A DNA stretch of 64,000 bases from Holacanthus passer. Its lineage: Eukaryota; Chordata; Actinopteri; Pomacanthidae. The notes beneath the pieces are model-generated. The model was given only the letters and a program-made list of their open reading frames with translations. It had not been told where the DNA came from and searched no databases. Below are positions 44,901-59,700 of this stretch, in pieces (within the stretch, counting starts at the first letter, position 1; each line of letters starts with the position of its first letter). The DNA is taken from positions 372,001 to 436,000 of the forward strand of contig JAFREQ010000131.1 in assembly GCA_025331565.1 (NCBI GenBank), written 5' to 3'. The position numbers and the translations under genes are program-made.

Positions 44901-47900
44901 GAGGTTGCAGTAAGTGTCTCTGTGGTTTACAGGGACTCTACAGACAGAATGAGAGGTTTCAGAACAGGTTCATGTTAAACTTCACTTTTCTTTGTCCTTC
45001 GTGGAAACAAACATGTAGTCAGATTTTGCTTGAAGGATTCTATCTGGTCCTTCATTAATGGAGGCACACAAAACAACAATGCCACAATGATAACAAATGC
45101 AAATTAAGTATTCTGATAATAAATGCAGTAGAAACAAGTTGTGATCACAATATTGACACATTAACACCATTTAAGTCTATATTGCAAAATCTGCTTTGTG
45201 TCCACCTGGCAAATGGAGGCCATTCCCTCTGTCTGCTCAGTTTTTGGTCTCTACTAACTCCTGTCTCTTTAGCTGCTAAATACTCCACCTGCTGGTCTCT
45301 TAATCTGCTCTGAGTAGTGTACAGTGGGTTTTTTGGAGCTTGCAGCTGCCTGCTGCGTCCAAAAAAACGATGCAATTGAAAGTGAACCAAAATAGTACAT
45401 TTAAACAATGAGCTGAAACTCACTATGAAGCTCTGTAAAGCTGAGGGGATAGTTCTCTGTAGGTTCATCACTATGAGCGACACCTTTCAGTTTGTCATTT
45501 TATACACAGTCAATACATTACATGTGTTTCTGAAATAATAAAGTGTTTAAATCATGGCATATTTAAAATGTGTTGTTACAACATTAGCATTCATTTGGAG
45601 TCATGTTTCTGGTCACTTGTAGTGTAAATCGTGTTGAGGATATTCAGTCGCCTTTTAGCTCTGTTTTGCTCTCTAGCAAATCCTGAGAAAAATTCTCTGT
45701 TCACAAGCTAGTCGCTAACTTTGTCTGTCTCACATACATGCACATACAATAACCACATCTGCGCTATGTCATTTGATACATTGTATGCGCTAGTAATGTA
45801 AAAATATTCATTATTAAATATTGATATTCTAAAAACTTTATCTCAGTAGTTGTAAATTTGAAAAACATGACAGATTATTTTCTTTATATTATATTTATCT
45901 GAGCAAGTTTAATATATTTTCTCACACTATTGAACTGAACTGAAACCAGATGTCCCCCGGCACAGTCCTGTTTTCCCAGGCTCCTGACCAACTTTATCCT
46001 GATAACCATCCTAAAAATTAGGTTTTGATTTTACTGATCATTGTGGATCACTTGTTTGTTCCTTTCTTCCCATTGGATTATACTATATAAAATCTGCCTG
46101 GAAAAATGGACTCAAAGTAAAAACTGATATAAGTATAGATAATGGAGGTAAACGTGATCTGTAGCTAATGTGCTAATGTGCCTGTCCCTTAACAGCAGGT
46201 ATTATACAGTTGTGTTACAGCAGGTGAGCTGGATGTATCTTCAGATGATGATCATTGTTAGCTGATTACTGACTCAGCAGCTGTTTCCTCTCTTTCAGCA
46301 GATACCTGGATGTTATTTTGTATCACGTTTGTTGTAAATTTCCCAGCGTGCCTGTGGTGGCAGCTGCTTTCCTTCATCCTCCTCCTCCTCCTCCTCTTTC
46401 ATGGTTCATTAGTCCTCATCTCTCATCGTCTGTCTCCTCTCTCATCACCCTCTCATCCTCCTCTCCTCCCTACGACTTATTACCCCCACTACCCAGCATG
46501 CATCAGTCACCTGCACTCATCTAATTCATCTGAGGCTGGAAAGGGAGATGTTGGATTCAGGGTCTTTTCAAAGGGTGGAAATAAAAAATGACATTTGTAC
46601 ATGTCTGAGGGGTTTCTGTGATATTAAACTGTACTGAACTGTGCACGCAATATTACTCTGCTCACACATCTCATCACATCTCAACTGAACAATGAGAACA
46701 CTCAAACACACATAAATCTATCAACCTTAACCAACAATAACAATTCTTACAGTGTTTTGAATGGAAAGATATGTCTGTAACTGCCTGGTGAGCTCAGGAA
46801 CACAGTGGAGCCACAGCCACAAGGCTAGACACATCCTCCTCCAATTATGGTGATGATAGCTCCAAAAAAAAGTATTTTGGGTCACACCCATTGCTGAGAT
46901 TTTACAATACTTTGAGCTGATAGAATCATGGGGCGGTCTGCTTTCAAGCGATGTATAGTTTGAAGAGTGAATATTCAACTGTTTCAGAGGGAAATTACGT
47001 AACTTTGCTAAATGCTAAAACATGGTGTAACAGTGGCACAAGTAGAGAAGAGTCATGACATCATGGAACTGACTAAGTAATGTCAGTTATACAACAATAT
47101 CTAAAGTTTGCTAACATTAGCCACCATATGTTACTGGTCATACCCGTCCAGTTAAGGCTCAGGCAGCAAAAGCCCTGAGTGTGTTGAACTGAATATGAGG
47201 ATTATTTAAGATTATTTCATTTCATATATCAAAATTTAAATAATCTGACTTTAACAGGTTAAAGGTTTTGGAGAACTATGAGTTCCGAACACAGCTGATG
47301 CAAGATGATAGAAAGTATCAGTATGAAAACGTCTAAAGAAAAATTATAAGAAAAAAAACTGTACCTTCAAAGACTAGCCGGAATCATAATACACACAACA
47401 AAGGTTCAAGGCTGACAGTAAGAATGTCACATAGTAAACATACAGTTACTGCTGAATAAATCACATCTAAAAAAAATCCAGATATATTCTGTTAAACTTA
47501 ATAGTTTCTGAAAAACAACAACACTGAAGATGCTGATGACGTCCATTAAGTGAGAGTCTGGCATGAATGGGTAATCAGCAGCAGCAGTGGTGGTGGTGAC
47601 AAAGAAAACAGTAGAACTGTTGATAAAAATACTAATGATGACTTATTACTTCTGTCAGATGGACAGGACAGTCAAAGAGGGTAAAAGGGCAGCACTCTTG
47701 TTAGCTAGCCCTGGGTGTCATCATTGTTATCAAAGTGGCACTGTTAGAAATGTGCCGAATTGGCCATTAGTAGCTTCAGTTTCAAATGCAGCCATGGATG
47801 TATCTATTGCTGGACAACTTTCATACTGAAGAAAACTTGATGACTCTCAGGCAAGTTCTGGAGTTATAAGAAGCACCTTTTACTGATGACTTCTAAGCGA

Positions 47901-50476
47901 ATTTGTGGATCTTTAATGAAGTCAATGCCATGGCTGAGCACATCCTTGGAAGTGCAGTGTACCATTGACAGTCGAAGAAACATGGATTCAGACAGCCAGG
48001 GTTTCATATGTAACATACCTAGGAAACCAATCCCGCCAACTTGCGGGGTGGGGCTACTGATCACTACTTTGCAAGATAAGTTGCACTACTCTCAAACTGA
48101 TAGCAGAGACATGTTCTGTTTTTTTGAAAATACAAGAGCCAACAAACTCAGGTTTGCAGTAGCCATTTTCCAGAGCACTGTTTTGCCAGAAAAGTTGTAT
48201 TGTTCCATCCATATATCCTGGGGACACAGCGAGTATGAGCCAACATGTTGGTCAACCGGTAATTTTTTTTTTATCTGGTCAGATAATGTTAGCCAACGTT
48301 AGCCTGCGGAAGTTACATGATGATTCATGTCAAATGCTGGCAGAATAGTTTCTATGGCTTGGGGGTGTTGATGTTCATGGAACAAATTATAAATATTTAA
48401 TTTTGATGAAGATGAGTTGTTAGTGGTTTAATCAAAACCTGGAGAGAAACTTAAAGGGATTGCTTCCACAAGCTCAGTGCGTTGATAGGTATATACAGAT
48501 ACATACATATACATATACAAATAACTGACTTCCAGTTGTTTTTAAAAACACGAACATGCACCTGTCTCCTTTTTAAACTCATGCAGTATTTTGCCTTACC
48601 TCAAGTCTCTCCCTCCATTTTTCCCCTACAACTCTCCCACGCCCCCTTGGAGAACTCTGCCCTACAGTTTGAAAACTCCCGTTTTAAATTCATTCTAAGA
48701 TTTCTATATTCTAAGTTTCTATAGCTCCTCCTGCTGGTTGGAGTAGTGAAGTAACATTCATTCCAGTTTGTTCCAAAATTGACATTGAAAACACTTACAC
48801 CAAACTGTCCCAAAATTCGTATATAAACTTGTTAGCATGCCTACAGCTCTGAAGATTAGGTCAAAATGTTGATGTAGTCACAAAATACACAAAATATACA
48901 AATATCACTTCCTGCGTGAGTGTTGAAGTCGTTACTGTCCAAATAAAACAGTGGAAATAGTGAATACAGGACAGAAACAAAATATGAAGACTGTGCTTCT
49001 CACCGGATGTGTTCATCGGTGACGGTGAAAGCCTTGCAGAGCGGCTGGGATGTGTTCAGCCAGATGGCCGGGTTCTTCTCAGCAGCTACAGACGTCTGGC
49101 CTGTTATTGGAGCAGAGCTCATGTGCAGAGCGCTGGCAATGGCCGAGAGCAGAGTGTCATCACTTGAGTCTGGACCGACACCTGCGGAGAGAGAGGCGTC
49201 AAGACTGGAGCATGGTGTGCGTTCAGGTTCCTGAAGGAGACTTACTCTGTAGTCCTTTGGGTAGGTCCATGGTCCGTAAGACTTCCTCTGTAACGTCTGA
49301 CGACCGCAGACCTTTCAATCTCCTCTCCCAAAACAGCTGCAGACAGACAGGTGACAGACAGTTCACTATCAGCTGTAGATTAGTATGGATCAGTGTTGCG
49401 GGGATGAACAGTGGAATAAAATGCAAACACAGCACCTTTACTGCTGATCCTGCCCTGCAGACAACAAATCACAAAGGCATCCCAGTCCAAGTCTTACATA
49501 AAATCTGAAGTGACAACATTCAATATATTTGCTTCATTGACAGGACCAAATAAACAGAGCCAAAGCAAGCTGTGCACGATATGTTGAAGAGACTTGAAGC
49601 TGCGTAGAAATTCCCAACAAAGAATGGCTAAGAAGAAGAGAACAAAAAGAAGAAGTGCAATTTCACCGACTGTCTGGCATCAGAAACGTCCTCCAACAGC
49701 ACTAGAAAAGCTGTCATTAAGCCTGACTATTATACATGGCTGTACCATTTCACAGCACCTAGACCACTAAATCATCACATGCACCTGTAATCCATCATCA
49801 TGGTATCACACAATATCACAGTCATCATTATTGAACTTCAGAAGGATGATGGATCATTCATTTATAGAGCTCATATTTAAACAGACTTAACAATTTGGGA
49901 TAAAATTAAAGATTACTGACACAGAAAATCTGTCTGTTCACTTATTAGCTGTGTGGCAACATGGGTTGCTTTCGAATTTGAATCATTTCTATATTAGTTC
50001 TCATTTGTTCAGACCTGATACTTTAAAAAAGCTTTATTTTTAAAAAAAGTATCAGGCACTATATATACTACACTATTATACACTACATTCGTGTACTGTG
50101 TAGTATATTATAATGAAAGAAAAAAGTTGTTGTAAGCAGATCATAACAAAAATAAAATGATAACATGAGACAGAGTCTAATGATTCTCGCTCATTATGTT
50201 GCTCATTTCTCTCCTCTCTTGATCTTCGTTTTATCCTTCTTCACAACATCAAACTCTTCTTCCTCCTTCTCATTCCTCCTCCTTCCATGTTCTCCTCTCT
50301 TCTCATGTTTCTTCCCTCTTATTCTACACTTTAATCCCTCCTTCTCTGCAATGTTCTCTTCTGCGTGTCATCACACCATCTTTCATTCCCTCTACAAAAC
50401 ACTGTCACTGTGTGCGTGTGTGAGAGTGTGTGTGTGTGTGTGTGTGTGAGTGTGTGTGTGTGTGTGTGTATGTGTG

Positions 50477-50564
<88 letters not shown>

Positions 50565-50692
50565 ATGCTGCTTTTTCCATGATGACTCAGCACCCTCTAG
50601 TGGCCACAGTCACCATGACAGTCAGGTTTCTTCCATCATCTCTTGTGTAATGGCCTGACCTCACCCTCAGGCATTACCATGCTGAAATCAGA

Positions 50693-50755
<63 letters not shown>

Positions 50756-53700
50756 CAACAGCCTCTCACCTGCCTGGGCTGGTCCGTCCCTCTCTGTGGG
50801 TCTGTCTTCACCTTGTTTCCGGGGTGACTCGTAACCTTGGTAACGGGTTGTTTAAAGATGGACGCTGTCTGTCTGATTGGCAGAGCTGTGTTCAGGTCCG
50901 GTTTACCTCCCTGGATGAGACAGAATCTGTGTGTTGGTGTCATGTTTCCTTTCCTTTCTTCTTTTTCTCCTTTCCTAATTACTTCCTCAATGACCACCTT
51001 CCTTCCTTCCCTCCCACCCCTCTTTCCTTCCTTCCAGGCATAGTAGACAATGGTAACATTCTTAATCAAAAATAGCACCACTTTTTATGTGTAGGCTTCA
51101 TGTGTATAGGAAAATATCCATTAAATCTGTTATCTAGGCTACATATGCAAAAACATGATGCCAAAATAAACACACAGCTGAAGGCAAGCTTGAACAGCTA
51201 TCACTGTAACGAAGCTGTCACTAAATACGGCACTTTACGTTGTTGAATTGTTAGCAAACAGTAGTGCACATGACATGAACACTATCAAGGGATCAAGGTT
51301 CAGTTATTTAACATTTTGTAACACAGGGTTGCACAATGAAATGTAAGTTATAGCCCCTTCATGCTATACACCCATAGAACATATATATATATATATATGA
51401 TCTGTGTTTACTGAGCCCATGTAGTAAAATCCTTCATACAGCTGTTTCACAAAGTGGTGAACCTCAGCCCATCCTTGCGTTTTCATACTCAAAGTACATA
51501 GTGCATACATATACTCTTCGAATTAATAGACAAACTATTCTGTGAGTCTAAAACATAAATCTATATATATGATCTTTTAGCAGGAGAGTCTGGAGCTCCT
51601 AAATATCACAGATAGGAATAATTTACCAACACTTACAAAATGCTTTCCTCCTAAAAGCATCACTTGGAATTTTTCTGGCTTGTGAGGATTTCCCATTCTG
51701 ATACATGAGACCTCTGAACAAACTGTACATTTTTAGCTCAACTACTGGTAAGACTCTAAATAGCTAACTCATCAGTGTGTTGTTGTTCTGTTCAATACTT
51801 TCATACTGTGGTTGTAATGAACACTGCAGTCTAGGACACTAGCTGGACCTTCCACTGGTTTTCCATGTTACATTAGGTCACAGGGGTCACATGAAGGTCT
51901 ATAAACAGAAACCTACACCTGATGGTCAAACCTTCCTTCCGCATACCTGACCTTCCTCCTCTTGGCTATTCACTCATTATTTCCTCACTTTCTTCCTTTG
52001 TTGTTCCTGATGTTTGTCACTGCGTGTGTGCGTGTTCACTTAAAAAGAGCATTGAGAAGTTTCTTTTTCTACGCACTGCTGTGCGGGGGGAGTCAGTGCT
52101 ACTGTTATCTTTGGTACAAAGACACACACACACACAGACATGCGTACGTGCACAGAGGCACGCTAGGACACACATGGACCTCTCAAACACACGCACACCA
52201 AAGCATACACACACGCAGTGAACCGTATTACTGCTAACACCAGTCTGTCTGTTCTACGACCACAGACGATCCCGGTTAATGATAAGGCATCTGTTAAAAT
52301 CATATAAGTGGACGCCTCAAACATAGTTCTGGTCCTCAGTTTAAACACAGTTCTAAATCAGAGCTCAGGGTATACTAAAATGCTCAGAACCATAGCAACA
52401 GTACCGATGCTTCTGGGCTTTATTAGAAGAAGTTAGTAATAGAGGAGGATTTATCCTCACTGGGTCAGGCTGTGTGTGCGAGGAGAGTGTCTCAGCTGAC
52501 CCAGGTTGGATGATCATTCAAATTTAATTAGATGGATTCCACAACATGTTAATGAGTCCCGTCTGCTCATAGCGAGCTTTGTTCAGAAATGTTGGAAAAT
52601 GCAGCTAAAAATGCTGAATTTGATGCAGCTGATTGAAGAACTCTGGAAAAATTTTGACAACAAATTTATCACTGCTGCAGTCAAGACCAGTGAAGCCTCG
52701 TCCAACAAGACCAAGAGGAGTTTGAGTTAAACACCTACGAGATGAAGATAAGTCTAAGTTAAAACTAGTACAGAACAAGTCAAATGCCCACAACATTGAG
52801 ACAAGTCCAAGTCAAAACACTGACAAGACATAGACAAGTCCGAGTCAAAAGACTGAAGCCACAGAGACAAGTCCAAGTCAAATGAGACATGCTAGTCCAC
52901 GTGGCCACGAAACCAAGACAAGTCTGAGTCAAAGCATAGTGAGACTGAAACAAGTCAGTCGAGTTGAACAACAGGGAGATCAATGTGAGTCTGAGCTGAG
53001 GCACCCTCAAGAACGAGATAAGTCTAAGTCGAAACAAACAACACCAAGACAAGTTCGAGATAATAGAAAAATGTCTCGAGACAGGACTCAAGTACTACAG
53101 GTACCTGCTATATATTGTCACATGAATGATGAGAGCAGAAAAAGACACACAGAAAGTTCAGCAGCCGGTGGGCACGGTTTCATGCACACATCACTCTCTT
53201 CCTCTTCAGTGAATGAGTGTCCGTCAACTGACCTGCTGAACTGTGAACCTCTTGCAGGAAGAGCTGCGTTAATCTGGTAATCTGATAACACACAACACCA
53301 GCACAGTGCGGCCACAGCCTTCCCCCGCAGGCGTGATCCATCAGTTTTACCTTGGCCAAGCTGAGCGGGTCGTGTCTCAGTCTCTGTTTGTTCTTCTGCA
53401 GTTTTCCAGGCATCATCTTCCCCGTCCGGAAGTCGAAACATCCCAAATCCACTGTGTTTCCAAGGTAACGGGACAGCTGAGGCTTACTCCTGAACTTCTT
53501 CCCTGAAGGACTGAAGGAAGCAGGAGAGAGTCAGACAGATGAAGAGAGTGTGATTAAAGTTATCAATATCTAGATCAGACAGATTTTTAAAAATCAGGAA
53601 ATAAAGTTATCTTTAGTGACATTGTGACAAGTTGGAACAACAGTGGAGATGCAAGTTAATTAGTTAAGTTGACTTTGGAGTTGTTGTATTATCAGTGAGG

Positions 53701-56700
53701 ATATCTGGAATTCATGTTCACACAGTCCAAACTGAACTGTAGAAACTGTAGAACACCTGAAAGGCCAAAGTCAAAGTAATCAGAGATTAAACAGTAATTA
53801 CACAGTACTGTATTCATGTTTAAGTAGTCATCAATATACTATTCAAAAAGATAAGATAAGATATACCTTTATTCGTCCCACAGTGGGGAAATTTACAATA
53901 TTTATACAATATTATATATAATACAATATACAGACGTGTATTATGAGAATCCAGTGAAGTTGAACTAAAGTCTCACTCTATTTTCAAATGTTTGGATCAT
54001 CAGCAACTGTTGTGTTATTTAGGAGTTTGTATCTGTGTATTTGACATACTTAAAATACATTAATTCATGTCATATGTCATATTTTTCTACAGTCTAAACT
54101 GTAGAAAAAAAACAGTACAACATTTAGCCTGATCAGAGTCTTTGTCTAAACACAAGTGAGTCATGTGACCTGTCAGGCCCAGCAATGCATTTGTGTTCCT
54201 TGTTACCAGGTAAGAAGCTGCATTTGGTGCAAATTTCCCCTGAGATAAAGGGATGTAATTAAAATATGATCAACTACTACATGATAAGGCAAGTTAGTGA
54301 ATGACACTAAAATACAACAGAAGAAAAGAGCAATTGGCAAACACATGTCCTCTAGAACTGGCAAATGTACGGTACTTACTAACTAGTAATGTTAGTGTAA
54401 CTGATGGGTTTGTGCTGGTTAGATAGGAAAGCTGAAATGAAAGAAGACTGTTGTTGGTATTTGGGGGAAGGGAGGGGGGGTCTCATACCCTGTTGTACTG
54501 TTCTGTGTCTTATATACCAGTTGCTTGTGAAGTTAGAGATCTTAGAAATAGTGCAATATCGCCAATGCACCTATATTTAATCACTCTTAAAAAGGCATCT
54601 GCAAAAAGGCCCAGTCGTCTGTCGTCTGAAAAAACTAGTGCATCACTGTGACCTAACTGTTCAGCTCCCCCAGTTGCATTTCAATTGGCTGTTCACTCAG
54701 TCAGTCAATGCCTGGTCGCTCTGATGAATAAAGACCACCCAGCATGCACCCCTGAGTTACGATGTATCCTGGCCACTTCAAATTTATGATGTGGGGAATT
54801 AGCAGAGCTCATCTTTTCAATGTAGAGAGGTTTAAGGTCAGACCCACACTGAGGCTACTAAATGCATAAAATGTGATCACATCAGTTTGCATGGAATGTT
54901 TTGTTGTATTTTTAAATTACAAATATCTTGTATTTTAATAAAATACATTTTTGCATACCAGGATTTTGTATTTTATTTACATGTAATGAATTCGTTATTC
55001 AAACAAGATACTTTTTGATGTATTTGTGTCCATCTCTGCCTGTAACAGTTCATTTATTTGTGCAAAACAGTCACAGCACGGGGGTCATGGTCTGATGCAC
55101 GCAGCTGCAAGCTCACAAGTGCAAGTTCCACCCGGAAACTTTAAGCCGTACGTTGTTACCAACATGTGGTTAGCACTAAAAGCCGACGTATGAGTCACTA
55201 TGGTGAGCACAAATGAAACGCCGGAGCTGGAAGATCACGACTGCGTCCCTTCAATCGATTGTTTGAGAACAATTCGAGTTCCTGGTCAGCTACAACACCA
55301 ACAGAGAGAGAGCTGTGGAGAGCTTTTGGGTATCAGCTTATACCAAGCCTGATCCTTATACACATGTAGATATGCAATATTGATTAAGTATGCATCTCTC
55401 ACATGGAAATAACAGGTGTAGCCTACTGACTCTGGCCAGCCTTTTTTTTATAATGTGGTTTTAACCAGTGAGAATAACGGTCAGAGATTGCTAGAAATGA
55501 GAAGCTGCTGGCTGAATGTTTTGTACACTGCTACTCTTTGCAAGTGAGAAAGAGAGCAAATCTGTGTATTTTGCCATCCCGGATGTCAGAATTCAGAGTC
55601 ACTCTGGTGCACCCAAATAATTTTTCACAATCACTCACATTCGAGCAATATGCTCCCACTGTAGGCCGTTGTAGAAGAGAGCATCTCTGCAACACAGGCA
55701 GGCCGAAGTGAACAAAGAATCAGATTTTGATCGGCTTTATTTTTGCCAATAATGACCCATTAAAATATGCCAAGAATCACCCTTGATACTGATGCTTACG
55801 ATCGGCTCAGGACACCTCTGGTTTTGAACATAGGATATGATTGCATTTGGAAGACTCATTTTGTTGCTGCCGATTTGGTTTGACAGTAAAGTTAAAGGAA
55901 AAGTTCAACAGTTTGGGAAAAACACTTGATTGATGAGAAGATGGATAAGACTCTTATGTCTGTCTGTTACGTATACGGCTACAGCCAGAAGCCAGTTAGC
56001 ATGGCTTACTACAAAGACTAGAAGCAGGGGGAAACAGCCAGGCTGGATCTGTCCAATGAAAACACAGTTCCTCCACCACAACCTCTATGGCTCACTAATT
56101 AAAGCATTATATCTCATTTGTTAAATCCATACAAAAACCCAAGTGCAATAAACGACAATTATGTGCCAGACAACTCCTTAGCTCTGAGCCAGTGAAGTGA
56201 AGGTTCTACTGCTCCATTCGCCGACTCTGAACAAGGACGCACGTTCAAACTCTACATCGAGAACAGCCGAATCAGGCAGCTATGACATCACATTTGACAC
56301 CAGCAGCAACTGTCAAACACTTCCTCATTCACTGCTCCACACACACGCACGCGACCGTAATTCAATATTTGTGAGGACCCTCGTTGACATACAGTAATAC
56401 ACCCCCTAGCCTCTAACCTTAAACACAAAACCTGGCCTTAAGCCTCAAACAGCCTTTTGAAGAAGCGAGGAACAGACAACATGTCCTGACTTTCTAAAAA
56501 CGTCCAAACATTTCTTTAAGGTCTCTAAAGGTCTGAAACAGTAATCGGTCCCCAGAAAGATAGAAGCACAAGAGCGGACACGACACACAGTCACTCAGCT
56601 GTGTCTGACATGTAGGTCAGCAGCAACAAAGCAAAGATCAGAGGCTGTGTGTGTGTGTGGGTGGGTGCATGCGTGTGTGTGTGTGTGTGCGTGTGTGCAT

Positions 56701-56729
56701 GCGCGTTTGTGTGTGTGTGTGTGCATGCG

Positions 56730-56781
<52 letters not shown>

Positions 56782-59700
56782 TGTGTGTGTTATACATATT
56801 GTGTTTTATCTTGCTCCAGCTCCTCACTGGAGCTACATGAAGATTACACTGAGTGAAAAATCACACGGACACACCTGAGAATACTGTCGATGTCACGTGA
56901 GAACTGGAAATATAGTGTGTATTTGTATAAAGTTCCTGATAAACAACAGTAAAGATGGAGCCAGCAGACGCCCCAGCAGGGTGTTGCTGCTCTTCCAGTA
57001 AGTCGACCTGCTGACTGGTCTCCTTACTGGAACTGATGAGTCACATTACAAAGCAAATTGAAAGTAAAGTCGAGTCTTAGCTCTGAACTGCTGATCTCCT
57101 TCATGTTAAAGGTTTCAGGAAGTGACGGGGCTCAGATGTTTCTGTCTCTGAGCTGTTAATCTGATTGAGCCGTGCCTCTGCCGCTGATCAACAGGAAGTG
57201 AGCGCAGCCTCTGAAAACAGCCGACGGCTCTGTGGCATCACAGCCTCACCACAGATCTGCACTGGGAGTGACATCACTTCCTCTACGATCTAACGCAGCA
57301 GTAGCTGGTGAAGGGGCAGAATCAGGAGAAGTGTAAAAGCTGAAACTTCAAACTGAACTTTGATCCGCTTTAGAGAAGAGTTGAAGTGAAATACGATGGT
57401 GACTGAAGCAGACAGAGAGAACGCAGTTAACCGCTGACATGTTGCTGCCTAGCTCTTGTTCATGTGGAATCTGCACAAAGTTATTCTGAGTTTTTCCGGA
57501 GAAATGTGCAGGAAGTGCACAAGAAATTAAAAGGAACTGTTGCTGCAACTTAGTCATTACTGATTTTTTCAAAGGAGTACTCCAGTGATTAAGGCCTGCG
57601 CTTCCATAGAGTTGGGTATTTGTGAGAGACAGATTGAAAAAGGTCAGAATAGATAGATTTTTTTTTTCAAAAATAAAAATTGATATAAATAGGATGGACA
57701 AAATATTTAACACTCATCTGTATAATGCAATATAATGCAATACAGTTCAACTGCAACAAACTACATCCTTCAAAATGCAAATAAATCAACATCTCTTTAA
57801 AACACAGAACGCTATAACTTTCATGAAGGTAGGCTGCATTGCAGGACTGTTGGATTAGACTGCGTTAGTTTTAGCTACATGGACCTGAGACACTGGCAAC
57901 TGAGAGTATATAAGGAAGGAAGGAACACACTAATAATGCAAATGTATTACCAAAACAGAAAAAAAATCTTCACTTAAAGTTAATACTTCAGCTGTAAGTT
58001 ATAACGCTTGAGATTGGCATGCACTTGCAGTAACCACTCAATGCACTTATATTGTGTAACAATCTCTCTATTAAGTAGTTTTCATCATGAGTGGCCACCA
58101 TTCACAATTCTAATTATTGACTTTATCCAAACAGAAAACACAAGTTTGTTTGGCTGCACTGTGAAAAGATACACCATTAAGTATTAAGCAGCACTTGGTC
58201 ATGGATGTTGCCAATTTAACCAGGACTAAAATCTTTAAAGTGAAAAAAATAAAAAAAACAATGCAATGACCAATTTGTTGATTTGATTGTCATCCATTTA
58301 ATCACTTAGCCCATCAGTTAAACAACGGGCAAGTTTGTTCCATCTGCAATACAGAGTCACTGATACTTTTCACACGTTCTCACGCCGTATATCCATTTGC
58401 TCACACAGTGAAAAACAAATGTATAACTTTTTTGAAGTGGCAGTGAGTCATGTGGTTACAGGAACGCTAGAGCAGGGGGACAGTCAACACAGAAGGTAGG
58501 GTGGGGGACAAGGAAGGTGGCCCCAGCTGACCACTGGGGAATTTTGGTGTCTCACATAGGTCTGATACAGTAATTTCAAGTTGAAACTTGGAAGAGAACT
58601 ATGGATACTTTTCGTCTAGAATCCCTTGATTTGGACTGACTAAGGGGGTCTTGAATACTCGTTAATTACCAAATACCAGAAATGTAATGGACAACACTCA
58701 TACAATCTGCAAATATAAAAGCTTTTCAATCGATTCTATTGGCACTGAGGTGTTTCTGCAAAAAACAACACGTGTCTTTATGAATCCAGACCTGCAGGTT
58801 GAAGCCTCCCAGCCATGCAACGCACATTTCGCCACAAATTATTGCATAAAATCCAGGAAAGCAGTCTCTGAAATGAACAGTTTTGTGGGGGAAGATAACC
58901 TGCTTCGGCTTGATCCCCCTATAAAGGCTATGTGTGGAGGTTGGCAAGTATGCTGATCCACTCTTACTCATCCTTGACCATGATTATTGACTTGACTTTT
59001 TTTTAAAAAAGCTTTAAAATTGTGAATTTGTACTTTTAAACAAAACTCCTGGGGGCTGAGGAGTGATGACCCCGACCCCTGCGATGGGTACTGTCACAGA
59101 CGGCCGGCTCATAAAATGCACCAACTTCAGAGATGCCACTCAAACATAAGCTGAAAAGTTGGCCCTGGTACTTGTCTTCAAGGCCACTTGTTTTCAAGGG
59201 TGTGCCCCTGTCATGAGAATAATTATAATAACAGGGGTACATTTTTAATATACTACTGCAGATAACTGAGTTTCATGGTTTAATTTTGCCCAAGGCTGCA
59301 CTTGCTATGTAACTGTACAGCACTAATATGTAGCTACTGTGTCCATGTCCAACATTATAAGCTACTAGTCTTACACAGAACCTGCTGATGAAAACTTGTA
59401 TCTGGCAGTGAAATATGAGTGATATTTTATGTGTCTTACAGGAGGGGCATATGTCTGTGAGTAGAGTCATGCTGGTGAGGAGTGGCATGTGTCAGTCGAA
59501 TAGCAGCGACACACCAATAGTGAGTGGGGCAAACACACTAAGAACCAACTTATGACACTAAAACCAGAGTTGCATATCATCAGTATATGTATCACAGTCA
59601 ATAAGTGACATAATGCCAATAGATCAGCAGCAGCACACCAAGAGACAACCATGATGAACCACTCACAACTGGCATCCCATCAGACACTTTTCAATCTCAG

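Noticed and set aside
50365..50658. Cys/Val- and Thr/His-repeat frames over CA/GT tracts (also near 701-1076, 38280, 56591-56878, 60570-60856)
   Set aside because: Translations of dinucleotide repeats, not genes.
52882..53280. 132-codon plus-strand frame
   Set aside because: Translates the decayed minisatellite and runs antisense to mbd2 intron 2; no family resemblance.
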